Assembly: GCA_001790315.1 (NCBI GenBank)
Contig: MGCE01000047.1
Coordinates: 1-19,184, forward strand
DNA length: 19,184 nt
Reading direction: 5' to 3'
From: Candidatus Rokubacteria bacterium RIFCSPLOWO2_02_FULL_72_37
GTDB taxonomy: Bacteria; Methylomirabilota; Methylomirabilia; Rokubacteriales; CSP1-6
Shown here piece after piece: positions 1 through 6,958 of this stretch. The first letter of the stretch is position 1, and each line of letters opens with the position of its first letter. Below the pieces are notes generated by a model. That model did no database searches. It was not told the origin of the DNA and saw only the letters and a list, made by a program, of their open reading frames with translations. The position numbers and the translations under genes are program-made.

Positions 1-716
1 AGCGCGTGATGCACCATCGCCAGCGTCGCGACGACCGTGACGTCATCGCCGGCGCGACGGATCGCTGCCCGCCCGAAGGGGATGACGTGATCGGGGTCCC
101 GGAACTCCGGGGGCACCGGCCAGCGCGTCCGATAGAGCGCCTTGTGCTCGAAGAACAGCACCGGGTTGTCGTCGCGGATGGCGGACTTCATCAGCCCCTT
201 GGCGTCCATCGAGGTCGCCGGCAGCGCCACCTTGATTCCGGGCGCGTGGGCGAACCAGGAATAGAGCGATTGCGCGTGCTGCGCGCCGGTGCCCTGGCCG
301 CCGCCACAGGGCAACCGGATGACGAGCGGGACCCGGACCTGCCCCCCGGTCAGGTAGCGCAGCAGGGCGGCCTGATGGGTGAGCTGATCGATCGCCACGG
401 AGAGGAAGTCGCCGAACTGGAACTCGACGATCGGACGCATGCTGCCCACCGCGGCGCCCACCGCGGCGCCCACGACGGCGACCTCGGAGCAAGGCGTGTC
501 ACGAACCCGCTCGAGGCCGAACTCCGCGGCGAGGCCCGTGGTGACGCCGAAGGGCGGCGCGCCCGCGATGTCTTCGCCCATCTGGAACACGGTCGGATCC
601 CGTCGCATCTCCTCGCGCATGGCCTCGTTGATCGCGCCCCTGACGCTCGGCCACTCGCGCTCCTCCGGTTTCACCGCGCCGCCCGGGCGGAACAGTTTCC
701 GGTCGAACCCGCTCAC
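1..716 (-). CDS. E1 beta subunit of a ThDP-dependent 2-oxoacid dehydrogenase (partial, C-terminus outside window)
   Basis: This is the beta subunit of a pyruvate/acetoin/branched-chain-type E1, which with E1 alpha decarboxylates a 2-oxoacid and passes the acyl group to a lipoyl E2. I translated it directly from GTG 716; 238 residues are visible, against about 325-340 in the family. Visible family features are INEAMREEM near residues 29-37, MGEDIAG near 46-52, DTPCSEVAVVGAAVGAA near 73-89 and a transketolase-like pyrimidine domain running through VRVPLVIRLPCGGGQGTGAQHAQSLYSW. GTG lies 7 nt after the E1 alpha stop, which points to translational coupling. Substrate specificity cannot be read from the sequence. 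Any E2 and E3 genes would be to the left of the window. The frame is open from 716 to the edge with no break. Confidence 0.9.
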   Translation of the reverse strand, partial: MSGFDRKLFRPGGAVKPEEREWPSVRGAINEAMREEMRRDPTVFQMGEDIAGAPPFGVTTGLAAEFGLERVRDTPCSEVAVVGAAVGAAVGSMRPIVEFQFGDFLSVAIDQLTHQAALLRYLTGGQVRVPLVIRLPCGGGQGTGAQHAQSLYSWFAHAPGIKVALPATSMDAKGLMKSAIRDDNPVLFFEHKALYRTRWPVPPEFRDPDHVIPFGRAAIRRAGDDVTVVATLAMVHHA

Positions 717-723
717 TGGCGCC

Positions 724-1668
724 TCACGCCCAGAGGTCCTCGAACGCCTCGTGGGGCTCGGGGAACGGGCTCTGCCGCGCGAACTCGACGGCGGCCGCGA
801 CTTCTTCCTCGATGTCGGCTTCCATCCGCGCGTACCCCTCCGCGGTGAGGAGCCCCTCGGCGGCGAGCCGCGCACGGAAGCGCTCGATCGGGCAGGCCTC
901 CCAGGCCGCGGCGATCTCCTCTCGAGTGCGATAGTGCTGCGGATCGTGGGCGAGGTGGCCGCCGAGGCGGACCGTCCGTGCCTCGACGAGGGTTGCGCCC
1001 TTGCCGGCCCGCGCCCGGGCGACGGCCGCGGCGACGGCGTCGCGCACGGCGAGCGGGTCGTTGCCATCGACCAGCGCAGCGGGCAGGCCGTACGCCGCCG
1101 CGCGGTCGGCGATCGACGCCGCCTTCACCGCGACGGCCACCGGTTGCGAGATGCAGTAGCCGTTGTTCTCGCAGAGGAGGATGAGCGGCAGCGTCCACAT
1201 GGCCGCCAGGTTGGCGCTCTCGTGCACCGCCCCCTCGTTGGCGGCGCCGTCGCCGAAGAAGGCCAGGCTGACGCGATCGGTGCCCCGGAGCTTCTGCGCG
1301 AGCGCCATCCCCGCCGCCACCGGCACCTGGGCCGCAACGATGCCGCCCATGCCGATGACGCCGCGCGAGACGTCGGTGACGTGGTAGGACTTGCCCTTGT
1401 TGTAACCGGTCCGCCGGCAGTAGAGCTCGGCCATGATGCGCTTGGGGTCGAGCCCGCGCGCCACCTGAGGCGCCTGGCCCCGGTGGGTGGTGAAGACGAC
1501 GTCGCCCGGCTCGAGCGCCGCGCACGCCCCGGCGGACACGGCTTCCTGCCCGGTGGAGAGCGCGGGCGGGATGCCCCCGATCTCGTCGCGAGCGTAGGCA
1601 TCCCCCCACGCCGCCTCGAGGCGGCGGATCAAGAGCATCGTCCGCAGCAGGGCGATCTCCGGCCTCAT
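724..1668 (-). CDS. E1 alpha subunit of a ThDP-dependent 2-oxoacid dehydrogenase
   Basis: The 314-residue protein is the usual length for an acetoin/pyruvate dehydrogenase-type E1 alpha. The thiamine-diphosphate motif is clear: GDG at 139-141, then an ENNGY block with N168-N169. The STGQEAV stretch at 38-44 and the KGKSYH loop at 91-96 match the substrate-channel and phosphorylation-loop regions of the family. One oddity is the segment normally read as Y-R-x-H-G, which here is THRGQAPQ (61-68), so the usual histidine after the arginine is replaced by Gln. The start is the ATG 6 nt after the SDR stop. The gene sits in one run with the SDR upstream and E1 beta downstream, so the three are probably cotranscribed. 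The family call is firm; the substrate (pyruvate, acetoin or another 2-oxoacid) is open. Confidence 0.92.
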   Translation of the reverse strand: MRPEIALLRTMLLIRRLEAAWGDAYARDEIGGIPPALSTGQEAVSAGACAALEPGDVVFTTHRGQAPQVARGLDPKRIMAELYCRRTGYNKGKSYHVTDVSRGVIGMGGIVAAQVPVAAGMALAQKLRGTDRVSLAFFGDGAANEGAVHESANLAAMWTLPLILLCENNGYCISQPVAVAVKAASIADRAAAYGLPAALVDGNDPLAVRDAVAAAVARARAGKGATLVEARTVRLGGHLAHDPQHYRTREEIAAAWEACPIERFRARLAAEGLLTAEGYARMEADIEEEVAAAVEFARQSPFPEPHEAFEDLWA

Positions 1669-1674
1669 GCGCGC

Positions 1675-2544
1675 TCAGCGCCGGCCGAGCCGACGCACCT
1701 CGGAGGGCTCGCCCGTCGAGCCGCGGTCGAGCCCCGTCGCCCGGAGCAGCGGGCTGTCGGCGCCGCCGCCGAACACCGCTGGGCCGCGCGCGAGCAGTCC
1801 GCCGTCCACCACGATGGTCTCGCCGGTGACGAACCCGGCGTCCGGCGACGCCAGAAAGACCACCACGCCGGCGACATCGCGCGCCTGGCCGGCGTCGGGC
1901 CAGGGCTGGCGCTCGAGGATCGCGCGCTCGGCCGCGGCCGGATTGCCCCGGTGAAACAGCTCGGTCATCAGCGGGCCGGGCGCGACCGCGTTCACCCGGA
2001 TGCGGTATGGCGCCAGCTCGACGGCGACGCTCCGGGTGAGATTGATGATCGCGGCCTTCGCCGCGGAGTAGCAGTGCGCCCCGCCCCCGGCCGCGAAGCC
2101 GGCCACCGACGCCGTCGAGATGATCGAGCCGCCCTGGTCCTGCGCCGTGAGCACCCGGGCCCCATGCTTCATGCCGAGGAACACGCCGCGCAGCAGCACC
2201 GCCAGCGTGGCGTCCCAGTCCTCGACCCGGGTCTCGGCGATGGGACCGAACGCGCCGCCGATCCCCGCGTTGTTGAATACGCAGTCCAGGCGCCCGAACG
2301 CGTCGAGCGCGCACCCGAGCATCGCCTCGACGTCCCGCTCCTCGGCGACGTCCGTCCGCACGAAGCGGATGGCGTCCCGACGCCCGGCCTGCGCTGCCTG
2401 CTCCAGGACCGCCTCGGCGTTCGGCGTGTTGAGATCGGCGATCACGACGCGCGCGCCCTCCTCGAGGAACCGCAGCGCGGTGGCGCGCCCGATGCCGTTG
2501 GCACCGCCGGTGATCACCGCCACCTTGCCGGCCAGTCTGCCCAC
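1675..2544 (-). CDS. SDR-family NAD(P)-dependent oxidoreductase
   Basis: This is a classical short-chain dehydrogenase of 289 residues. The cofactor motif TGGANGIG lies at 12-19, an Asp (D37) ends the second beta strand and suggests NAD(H) over NADP(H), NNAG is at 91-94, and the catalytic Ser-Tyr-Lys set is S146, Y159 and K163 in YSAAK. The C-terminal GETIVVDGG stretch is also typical. About 25 further residues follow it, rich in Gly and Arg. The frame is open upstream of this start, but recognisable SDR sequence begins at GTG 2544 (VGRLAGKVAVITGG), 11 nt after the preceding gene's stop, so I use that start. The substrate is unknown. Placement before the E1 genes suggests it acts on an alcohol or ketone linked to the 2-oxoacid substrate, for example an acetoin-like compound; that is inference. 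Confidence 0.9.
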   Translation of the reverse strand: MGRLAGKVAVITGGANGIGRATALRFLEEGARVVIADLNTPNAEAVLEQAAQAGRRDAIRFVRTDVAEERDVEAMLGCALDAFGRLDCVFNNAGIGGAFGPIAETRVEDWDATLAVLLRGVFLGMKHGARVLTAQDQGGSIISTASVAGFAAGGGAHCYSAAKAAIINLTRSVAVELAPYRIRVNAVAPGPLMTELFHRGNPAAAERAILERQPWPDAGQARDVAGVVVFLASPDAGFVTGETIVVDGGLLARGPAVFGGGADSPLLRATGLDRGSTGEPSEVRRLGRR

Positions 2545-2555
2545 TGGTTGCCCGA

Positions 2556-3581
2556 TCAGGCCCGGCCCGGTGGCGAAAGCCGGGCGAGGTACGCCGCGGG
2601 CGCGCCGTCGCGCCGCTTGTAGACATGGAGCGTGCACGACCCATCCGCCCGTGCCGGCTCGTCGAACACCCAGTGGGGCCGCCCGAACCACTCGACGGGC
2701 GCGACGCCGTTCCAGACCGGGCAGTGCGAACAGTACACGGGGAACCGCGCCGCGCCCAGCGTGAGGGGGCCGGGCTCCTCGACCCAGGCGAGGGCGTCGC
2801 GGCCCGCGTAGGCGCCGGCGAGGCGCAGTCGGCCGCCGCTCCCGCAGGGTGCCTGTTCGATGGTGAACTTCTCCTCGTCCTCGCGGACCTCGACCTGCCC
2901 CATGTGCTGCTTGAGGAGGAAGGCGCTCGCCCGGGCGAAATCCGCCGCGCTCATCTGCTCCCACTTCTCGAAGCCCGGCCGCTGTTCCTCCGCCGTCTCG
3001 CGGTGGAACCGGAGCAGCTCGGCGGCTCCGAACTCGCGCAGGACGTAGCCGAACACGTCGGCCATGAAGCGGATCAGGCGGTCGTGGAGGGGCACGTACT
3101 GACGCTGCTCCTTGTCGTCGACGACGGCGCGGGCGCGCGGCGCATCGCCGGCCTCGATGGCCGCGACCGCCTCGCGCGCCCGGAGCGACTGCTCGCGGAC
3201 GAAACACTCCTCCGCCACGCCGAGGAGTCGCTCCGTCCCGACCAGGGATGCCGCCGCGCCGCGCCGGAGGTCGTCGATCACCCGTCGCGACTCCGGCGAG
3301 GCGAACGCCCCGTCCATGAGGGCGACCATGTCCCGGCCGAAGCGATGGAGGAGCGGGACGAGACCCGCGCGCGCCGGGCGCTCGCCCACGAGCCGCAGGA
3401 GGACGCGGATCGTGATCGCGAGCCCCCGGTACATGAGCACGTACTCCTTCTCGAGGCTGCGGGCCTGGCCGTCGCCCTCCAGGGCGAGCCGCCGCGCCGA
3501 CGCCAGGTCCCCGGCGTCGAGCGCGTCCCGGAGCCGATCGGAAAGCCGCTGGCCCCACTCGGACGGCGCGGGCGTTGTCAT
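2556..3581 (-). CDS. Unknown protein with C-terminal Cys/His cluster (CGSGG...YCSHC)
   Basis: I do not recognise a named family for this 341-residue protein. There is no signal peptide or membrane segment. Residues 1-225 look all-helical and highly charged, with many Arg/Glu/Ala. The C-terminal 110 residues are more beta-like and hold a conserved-looking cysteine set: PCGSGGR (C246), PVYCSHCPVW (C284, H286, C287) and C316 with H319. This looks like a metal or Fe-S site or a thiol active site. It is the first gene of the SDR-E1 alpha-E1 beta run and has a good promoter just upstream. ATG 3581 lies about 8 nt after the predicted transcription start, so the mRNA may be nearly leaderless. A role as a sensor or accessory protein for the downstream enzymes is possible but not shown. 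Confidence 0.75.
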   Translation of the reverse strand: MTTPAPSEWGQRLSDRLRDALDAGDLASARRLALEGDGQARSLEKEYVLMYRGLAITIRVLLRLVGERPARAGLVPLLHRFGRDMVALMDGAFASPESRRVIDDLRRGAAASLVGTERLLGVAEECFVREQSLRAREAVAAIEAGDAPRARAVVDDKEQRQYVPLHDRLIRFMADVFGYVLREFGAAELLRFHRETAEEQRPGFEKWEQMSAADFARASAFLLKQHMGQVEVREDEEKFTIEQAPCGSGGRLRLAGAYAGRDALAWVEEPGPLTLGAARFPVYCSHCPVWNGVAPVEWFGRPHWVFDEPARADGSCTLHVYKRRDGAPAAYLARLSPPGRA

Positions 3582-3595
3582 CGGAGCTCGCCGAA

Positions 3596-3624
3596 GCTAT
3601 ACCGCGGCGCGGGGGACGGTTCAA
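3596..3624 (-). promoter_or_regulatory. Sigma-70-type promoter for the unknown-SDR-E1 operon
   Basis: On the minus strand, TTGAAC (3624-3619) is followed after exactly 17 nt by TATAGC (3601-3596). This matches the consensus well for such GC-rich DNA. The predicted transcription start is near 3589, only about 8 nt before ATG 3581. It lies in the gap between the end of the redox operon (3657) and this gene, where a new promoter is expected. Confidence 0.6.
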
Positions 3625-3656
3625 GACGGCACTCGCGTCGAGGCAAACTCGCGCCT

Positions 3657-3980
3657 CTAGCGGACCAGTGCGCGCTGGATGGCGCGCTGCTGGATACCCT
3701 GGATCACGTCGTGTTGGAGATCGGGTCGGCGGGGCTCGGGGCGTACCGCCTCGCGGATGAGCCGCTCGGTCCGCTGGGCCTGCTCCACCTGGGCGGCGTC
3801 GCGCTCGGCCTGACGCACCGCCTCGTCCATCCGGATCTCGGAGCGCCCGACCGCGCGCCGCGCCTGTTCATCGCGCGAGACCTCCGTCTGCCGGAGCGCG
3901 AGCGGCTCCTGCGCTGCCGTATTCATGGGCCAAGCCGTCACGACCACCACCGCCGTCGCGAGCGCATCCCGCCACCTCAT
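3657..3980 (-). CDS. Small exported protein, helical and charged, unknown function
   Basis: The 107-residue protein has an N-terminal signal peptide: MRWRD, a hydrophobic stretch ALATAVVVVTAW, and a likely cleavage after NTAA near residue 23. The mature part is about 80 residues, rich in Arg, Glu, Gln and Ala, contains no Cys, and is probably a long amphipathic helix. A GGAGGAG ribosome-binding site precedes ATG 3980. It starts 25 nt after the stop of the CuA/cytochrome c gene, so it is probably the last gene of the redox operon. I do not recognise a family. A periplasmic structural or chaperone-like role is conceivable, but nothing in the sequence proves it. Confidence 0.65.
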   Translation of the reverse strand: MRWRDALATAVVVVTAWPMNTAAQEPLALRQTEVSRDEQARRAVGRSEIRMDEAVRQAERDAAQVEQAQRTERLIREAVRPEPRRPDLQHDVIQGIQQRAIQRALVR

Positions 3981-4005
3981 GGTGCTGGCTCCTCCGGACG
4001 TCAGC

Positions 4006-5076
4006 CTACACCCGCGGCGCGCGCGCGGGCCGGAACTGGAGCGTCCACAGGTAATCGACGAGCATCCACGTCTCGTCGCGCGTCAGGACCGGGCCCCAGC
4101 TCGGCATGCCGGTGCCCATGCCACCGCGCCGGACCTTGGCGTAGTAGAGCTCGCTCGTGCCGCCCAGCATCGACCCGGCCCGGGTGAAGGCGGCCGGCTT
4201 CTTCGGCGCCGCGGCACCGCCGTGCTGGCCGATGCCCTGGGCCGCGAGCGCGGCGGCGCCCGGACCGCGTCCGTCGCCGGACTCCCCGTGGCACGCCGCG
4301 CAGTTCTTCCGGAAGAGCGTCGCGACCGCCTCGAGGCGGGCGCCGTCCAATGCGCCCACCCACAGGTGCGCGACAGCGTCCCAGGCCTCGTCGCGGGCGA
4401 GCCCGGCGGCCACGAGCCGGGCCCATGCCTGGGCCGGGCTGTGGCGCCGGCGCCATTCCGGGCGCGCCAGGTCCGCCGGCAGCGCCGGCCCGAGCCGGTC
4501 GACGACCCGCGCGCCGCGCTCGCTCGCGAAAGGCCGCGCCGGCACCGCCGGCGCCTCGTGCGGCGCATCGAGGTCCACGTGGCGCGCCGCGAGCGACTCG
4601 ATGACGGGGTCCGGCGCGTCGGACGGGAGCGCGGCGTCCGGGCGCGCGGGATCGTACACGAGGATCGTGCTCCGCATCCGCCAGTGATTGGGGCTGCACC
4701 ACACGTTGCAGTAGACCGTGTAGCGGCCCGGGCGCTCGAAGGTGACGCGGACCTCCTTCACCTGACCCGGATCGACGTGACCGAGATCGAGCGCGAGCCC
4801 CGGCCCGATCGCGATACCGTGGGTCACGTCCGGCACCGAGACCCGCAGGCGCACCGGCTCGCCGGCCGCGACCTTGATGGTCTCGGGCGTGATCCCGCCC
4901 GTCTCCGGCACGCGGGCAAGGAGGTCGATCGTGCGCACGTCGGCCACGGCGGGCCGCACGACGAACTGGTAGAGGAGCACGCCCGCCGGGAAACCGACGA
5001 GGATCACGACGAGCGCGGCGAGCGCGACGATCTCGCCCCGCGTCCGGCCCGCCGTGCGCGTCGGCCGCTCGGTCAC
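4006..5076 (-). CDS. Membrane-anchored CuA cupredoxin / cytochrome c fusion (COX subunit II-like)
   Basis: This 356-residue redox protein has three parts. One membrane anchor lies at about 15-40. A cupredoxin domain spans about 45-145 and has the full CuA ligand set: H86, then C123-x3-C127-x3-H131-x2-M134, the exact spacing of cytochrome oxidase subunit II. A C-terminal cytochrome c domain carries the heme site CAACH (259-263) and a likely axial Met at M320 or M324 in GGMGTGMPSW. It should take electrons from or give them to a c-type cytochrome on the outer face of the membrane. No oxidase subunit I is in the window. GTG 5076 overlaps the stop of the Fe-S gene as GTGA. It resembles Caa3-type CoxII, but the linker and the operon context are different. 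Confidence 0.88.
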   Translation of the reverse strand: MTERPTRTAGRTRGEIVALAALVVILVGFPAGVLLYQFVVRPAVADVRTIDLLARVPETGGITPETIKVAAGEPVRLRVSVPDVTHGIAIGPGLALDLGHVDPGQVKEVRVTFERPGRYTVYCNVWCSPNHWRMRSTILVYDPARPDAALPSDAPDPVIESLAARHVDLDAPHEAPAVPARPFASERGARVVDRLGPALPADLARPEWRRRHSPAQAWARLVAAGLARDEAWDAVAHLWVGALDGARLEAVATLFRKNCAACHGESGDGRGPGAAALAAQGIGQHGGAAAPKKPAAFTRAGSMLGGTSELYYAKVRRGGMGTGMPSWGPVLTRDETWMLVDYLWTLQFRPARAPRV

Positions 5077-6491
5077 CCCAGATAGAGCCAGAGGAACGTC
5101 AGCGTCACCGCGCAGAGGAACCCCGACACCGGGAGCGTGCCGCGCCAGGCCTGCGCCTCGCTCGCGGTCTGCTGGCGCGCGATGCGGTAAGCGACGACGA
5201 CGGAGTACGCGAGGCCGACCAGGAGCAGGGCCACCTGCGTCACCGTGACGACCTCGGTGAGGATCGGGCGCCACGGGACCGACCGCGTGCCGAAGAGGTC
5301 CCAGCCCCAGCCGAACGGGTCGCTCAGCACCGACACCGCGTACGTGCCGTTGACGAGCACGAATCCGGCGGTGAAGGCGATCCATCCGGTGAGGCCGAGC
5401 GGCACGAGGCTGTAGGCCAGGTCGACGAAGAGGCGCCGGATGGGCACCGCGACCCCGGCGGCCGTCCGGGCGGCCAGAGCGATCAGCCAGAAGACGCCCG
5501 GCACCCCGAGCACGGCGATCGCCAGGAAGCCGGCCGCGTAGGTGGTCCATCCCGCGAACGTCGCCATGTTGGCCCAGTCCTTGATCCAGCCCCACGGGCC
5601 CAGCAGGACCGCGCTGTACAGGAGCGCGCAGCTCAGCATGATCAGCGCCTTGTAGGCTTCGTCCAGGCGCCGCCCCTTCGCCACGAGCAGGTCGGCGCCG
5701 AATGGGCGCAGGTTGAGCGCGATGTTGTCCTTGGGGCAGGCCTTGAGGCACTCGGTGCAGAGCCCGCAGTAGGCGTCGCGCCCGAGGTTGCCCGGAAACA
5801 CCATCCAGGGGCAGCCGTAGCTCTGCGGCGTGCCGATGACGCAGTCCTTCGTCGCGTGGTCCATGCAGACCCGCGTGTCCTTGACACGCAGCTCGATCGT
5901 GGACGTCAGCGAGTAGAGCCCGATGAAGCCGCCGACCGGGCACACGTACCGGCAGAACACGCGGTTGTCGTAGAAGACGCTCAGCACCACTCCGAGCAGG
6001 ACCATTCCCAGCAAGAGCCACGCGGTCACGTCCGGCCGTGTGAGGACGATCGCGCTGAACAGCGCGAGCGCGAGGAAGCCCGCGTTCTGGAGCCAGATGT
6101 TGCGGAGCCGGTGCGGCCAGCGCCAGCCGAGGCTGCGCAGCCGGCCGGGCGTCCGCCGGACGACGCCGCGCCGCTGGAGCCATTCACCCGGCCCCGGGAT
6201 CGGACAGATCGTGCACCACATCCGGCCGAAGAACGGCACCATCACGACGATGAGCAGCGCCCACCACACGATCCAGACGAACACGATGGCGAAGTTGTGG
6301 TTGCCCGCCGGAGTCCCGACCAGCCCCGCGAGGACCGCCGCCACGAAGAAGAAGAGCATCACGAGCATGAGCGCCGGCTGGAACGCGCGAGACCGGAGCG
6401 TGGCCCGGAGCCACCGCGAGCGCGTCAACTCGATCCGCGCGGCCCCCACCCGATCGTGCGGCTCGCGCTGGAGGGGCGTCTGCGTGCTCAC
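5073..6491 (-). CDS. Polytopic membrane 4Fe-4S protein, NapH/NosR-C-terminal-like
   Basis: This 472-residue membrane protein has about eight to ten hydrophobic segments (for example 41-60, 67-87, 137-151, 157-173, 320-342, 365-381, 416-436 and 455-471). Cysteine motifs are CTICP (93-97), CRYVCPVGG (180-188), a looser set at C209, C217 and C227, and a ferredoxin-like CGLCTECLKACP (242-253). The CxxCP/CxxxCP pattern at the membrane face is that of the NapH/NosR/CcoG group, which moves electrons from quinol or a cytoplasmic donor to periplasmic acceptors. Between two CuA proteins, it probably feeds or drains them. It starts at GTG 6491, a GTGA overlap with the preceding cupredoxin stop, and ends in a GTGA overlap with the next gene. 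The exact redox partner is unknown. Confidence 0.87.
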   Translation of the reverse strand: MSTQTPLQREPHDRVGAARIELTRSRWLRATLRSRAFQPALMLVMLFFFVAAVLAGLVGTPAGNHNFAIVFVWIVWWALLIVVMVPFFGRMWCTICPIPGPGEWLQRRGVVRRTPGRLRSLGWRWPHRLRNIWLQNAGFLALALFSAIVLTRPDVTAWLLLGMVLLGVVLSVFYDNRVFCRYVCPVGGFIGLYSLTSTIELRVKDTRVCMDHATKDCVIGTPQSYGCPWMVFPGNLGRDAYCGLCTECLKACPKDNIALNLRPFGADLLVAKGRRLDEAYKALIMLSCALLYSAVLLGPWGWIKDWANMATFAGWTTYAAGFLAIAVLGVPGVFWLIALAARTAAGVAVPIRRLFVDLAYSLVPLGLTGWIAFTAGFVLVNGTYAVSVLSDPFGWGWDLFGTRSVPWRPILTEVVTVTQVALLLVGLAYSVVVAYRIARQQTASEAQAWRGTLPVSGFLCAVTLTFLWLYLG

Positions 6492-6958
6492 GTCGTCCCC
6501 GGCGCGCCGCCCGGCGGGAGCCGACGCAGCGAGACCAGCGTGGCCGCCAGGACGACCAGGGTCAGCCCGACCGCGCGGACGAACGGCAGGTTGGGGCTCA
6601 CGACCAGCTCGCCGGTCATGAACGGGTGCAGGGGGCCGCAGCTGACCGAGCACCGGTACCGGAACTTGCCCGCGCGATCCGCGACGAACTCGACGCGCCG
6701 CGCGATGCCGGGCTCCACGCGCGCGTCGACGCCGTACTCGTCCACGTGGAGCCCGTGCACGACGTCGCTGGCCTCGAGCGTGAGACGGACCCGGTCGCCC
6801 CGGTTCACGCGCAGCACGGGGGGCTCGAAGGCGAACTGCCGCGCCACGACCGTCAGCTCGCGCGTGACCGGCGCCGGGGCGAAGGGCAGCGGCACCAGCA
6901 GGACGACGAGGGCCAGAGCCCCGAACGGGAGCAGGAGCCAGAGCCGCGCGCGCGTCAT
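6488..6958 (-). CDS. CuA-type cupredoxin, membrane anchored at both ends
   Basis: This 156-residue protein has an N-terminal anchor or signal (about 5-25), one cupredoxin domain and a C-terminal membrane helix (about 127-145). The copper ligands match a CuA centre: H68 in VVHGLH, then C103-x3-C107-x3-H111-x2-M114. This is the same spacing as in the downstream cytochrome c fusion, so the operon encodes two CuA proteins. It is short for COX subunit II (usually over 200 residues) and lacks the N-terminal two-helix hairpin. ATG 6958 overlaps the true stop of the PCYCGC selenoprotein gene as ATGA (6955-6958), which supports reading that gene through its UGA. It probably acts on the outer face of the cytoplasmic membrane. 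Confidence 0.87.
   Translation of the reverse strand: MTRARLWLLLPFGALALVVLLVPLPFAPAPVTRELTVVARQFAFEPPVLRVNRGDRVRLTLEASDVVHGLHVDEYGVDARVEPGIARRVEFVADRAGKFRYRCSVSCGPLHPFMTGELVVSPNLPFVRAVGLTLVVLAATLVSLRRLPPGGAPGTT

Noticed and set aside
445..468. Two 12-bp tandem repeats in E1 beta
   Set aside because: They encode the GAAVGAAVG stretch that is normal for the family in length and content, so no expansion is implied.
439..2622. Long open frame on the plus strand across the E1/SDR region, and similar ones elsewhere (for example 15615-17612 minus)
   Set aside because: The translations are Arg/Gly/Pro/Ala-rich with no motifs, and they lie opposite well-recognised genes; such frames are common in GC-rich DNA.
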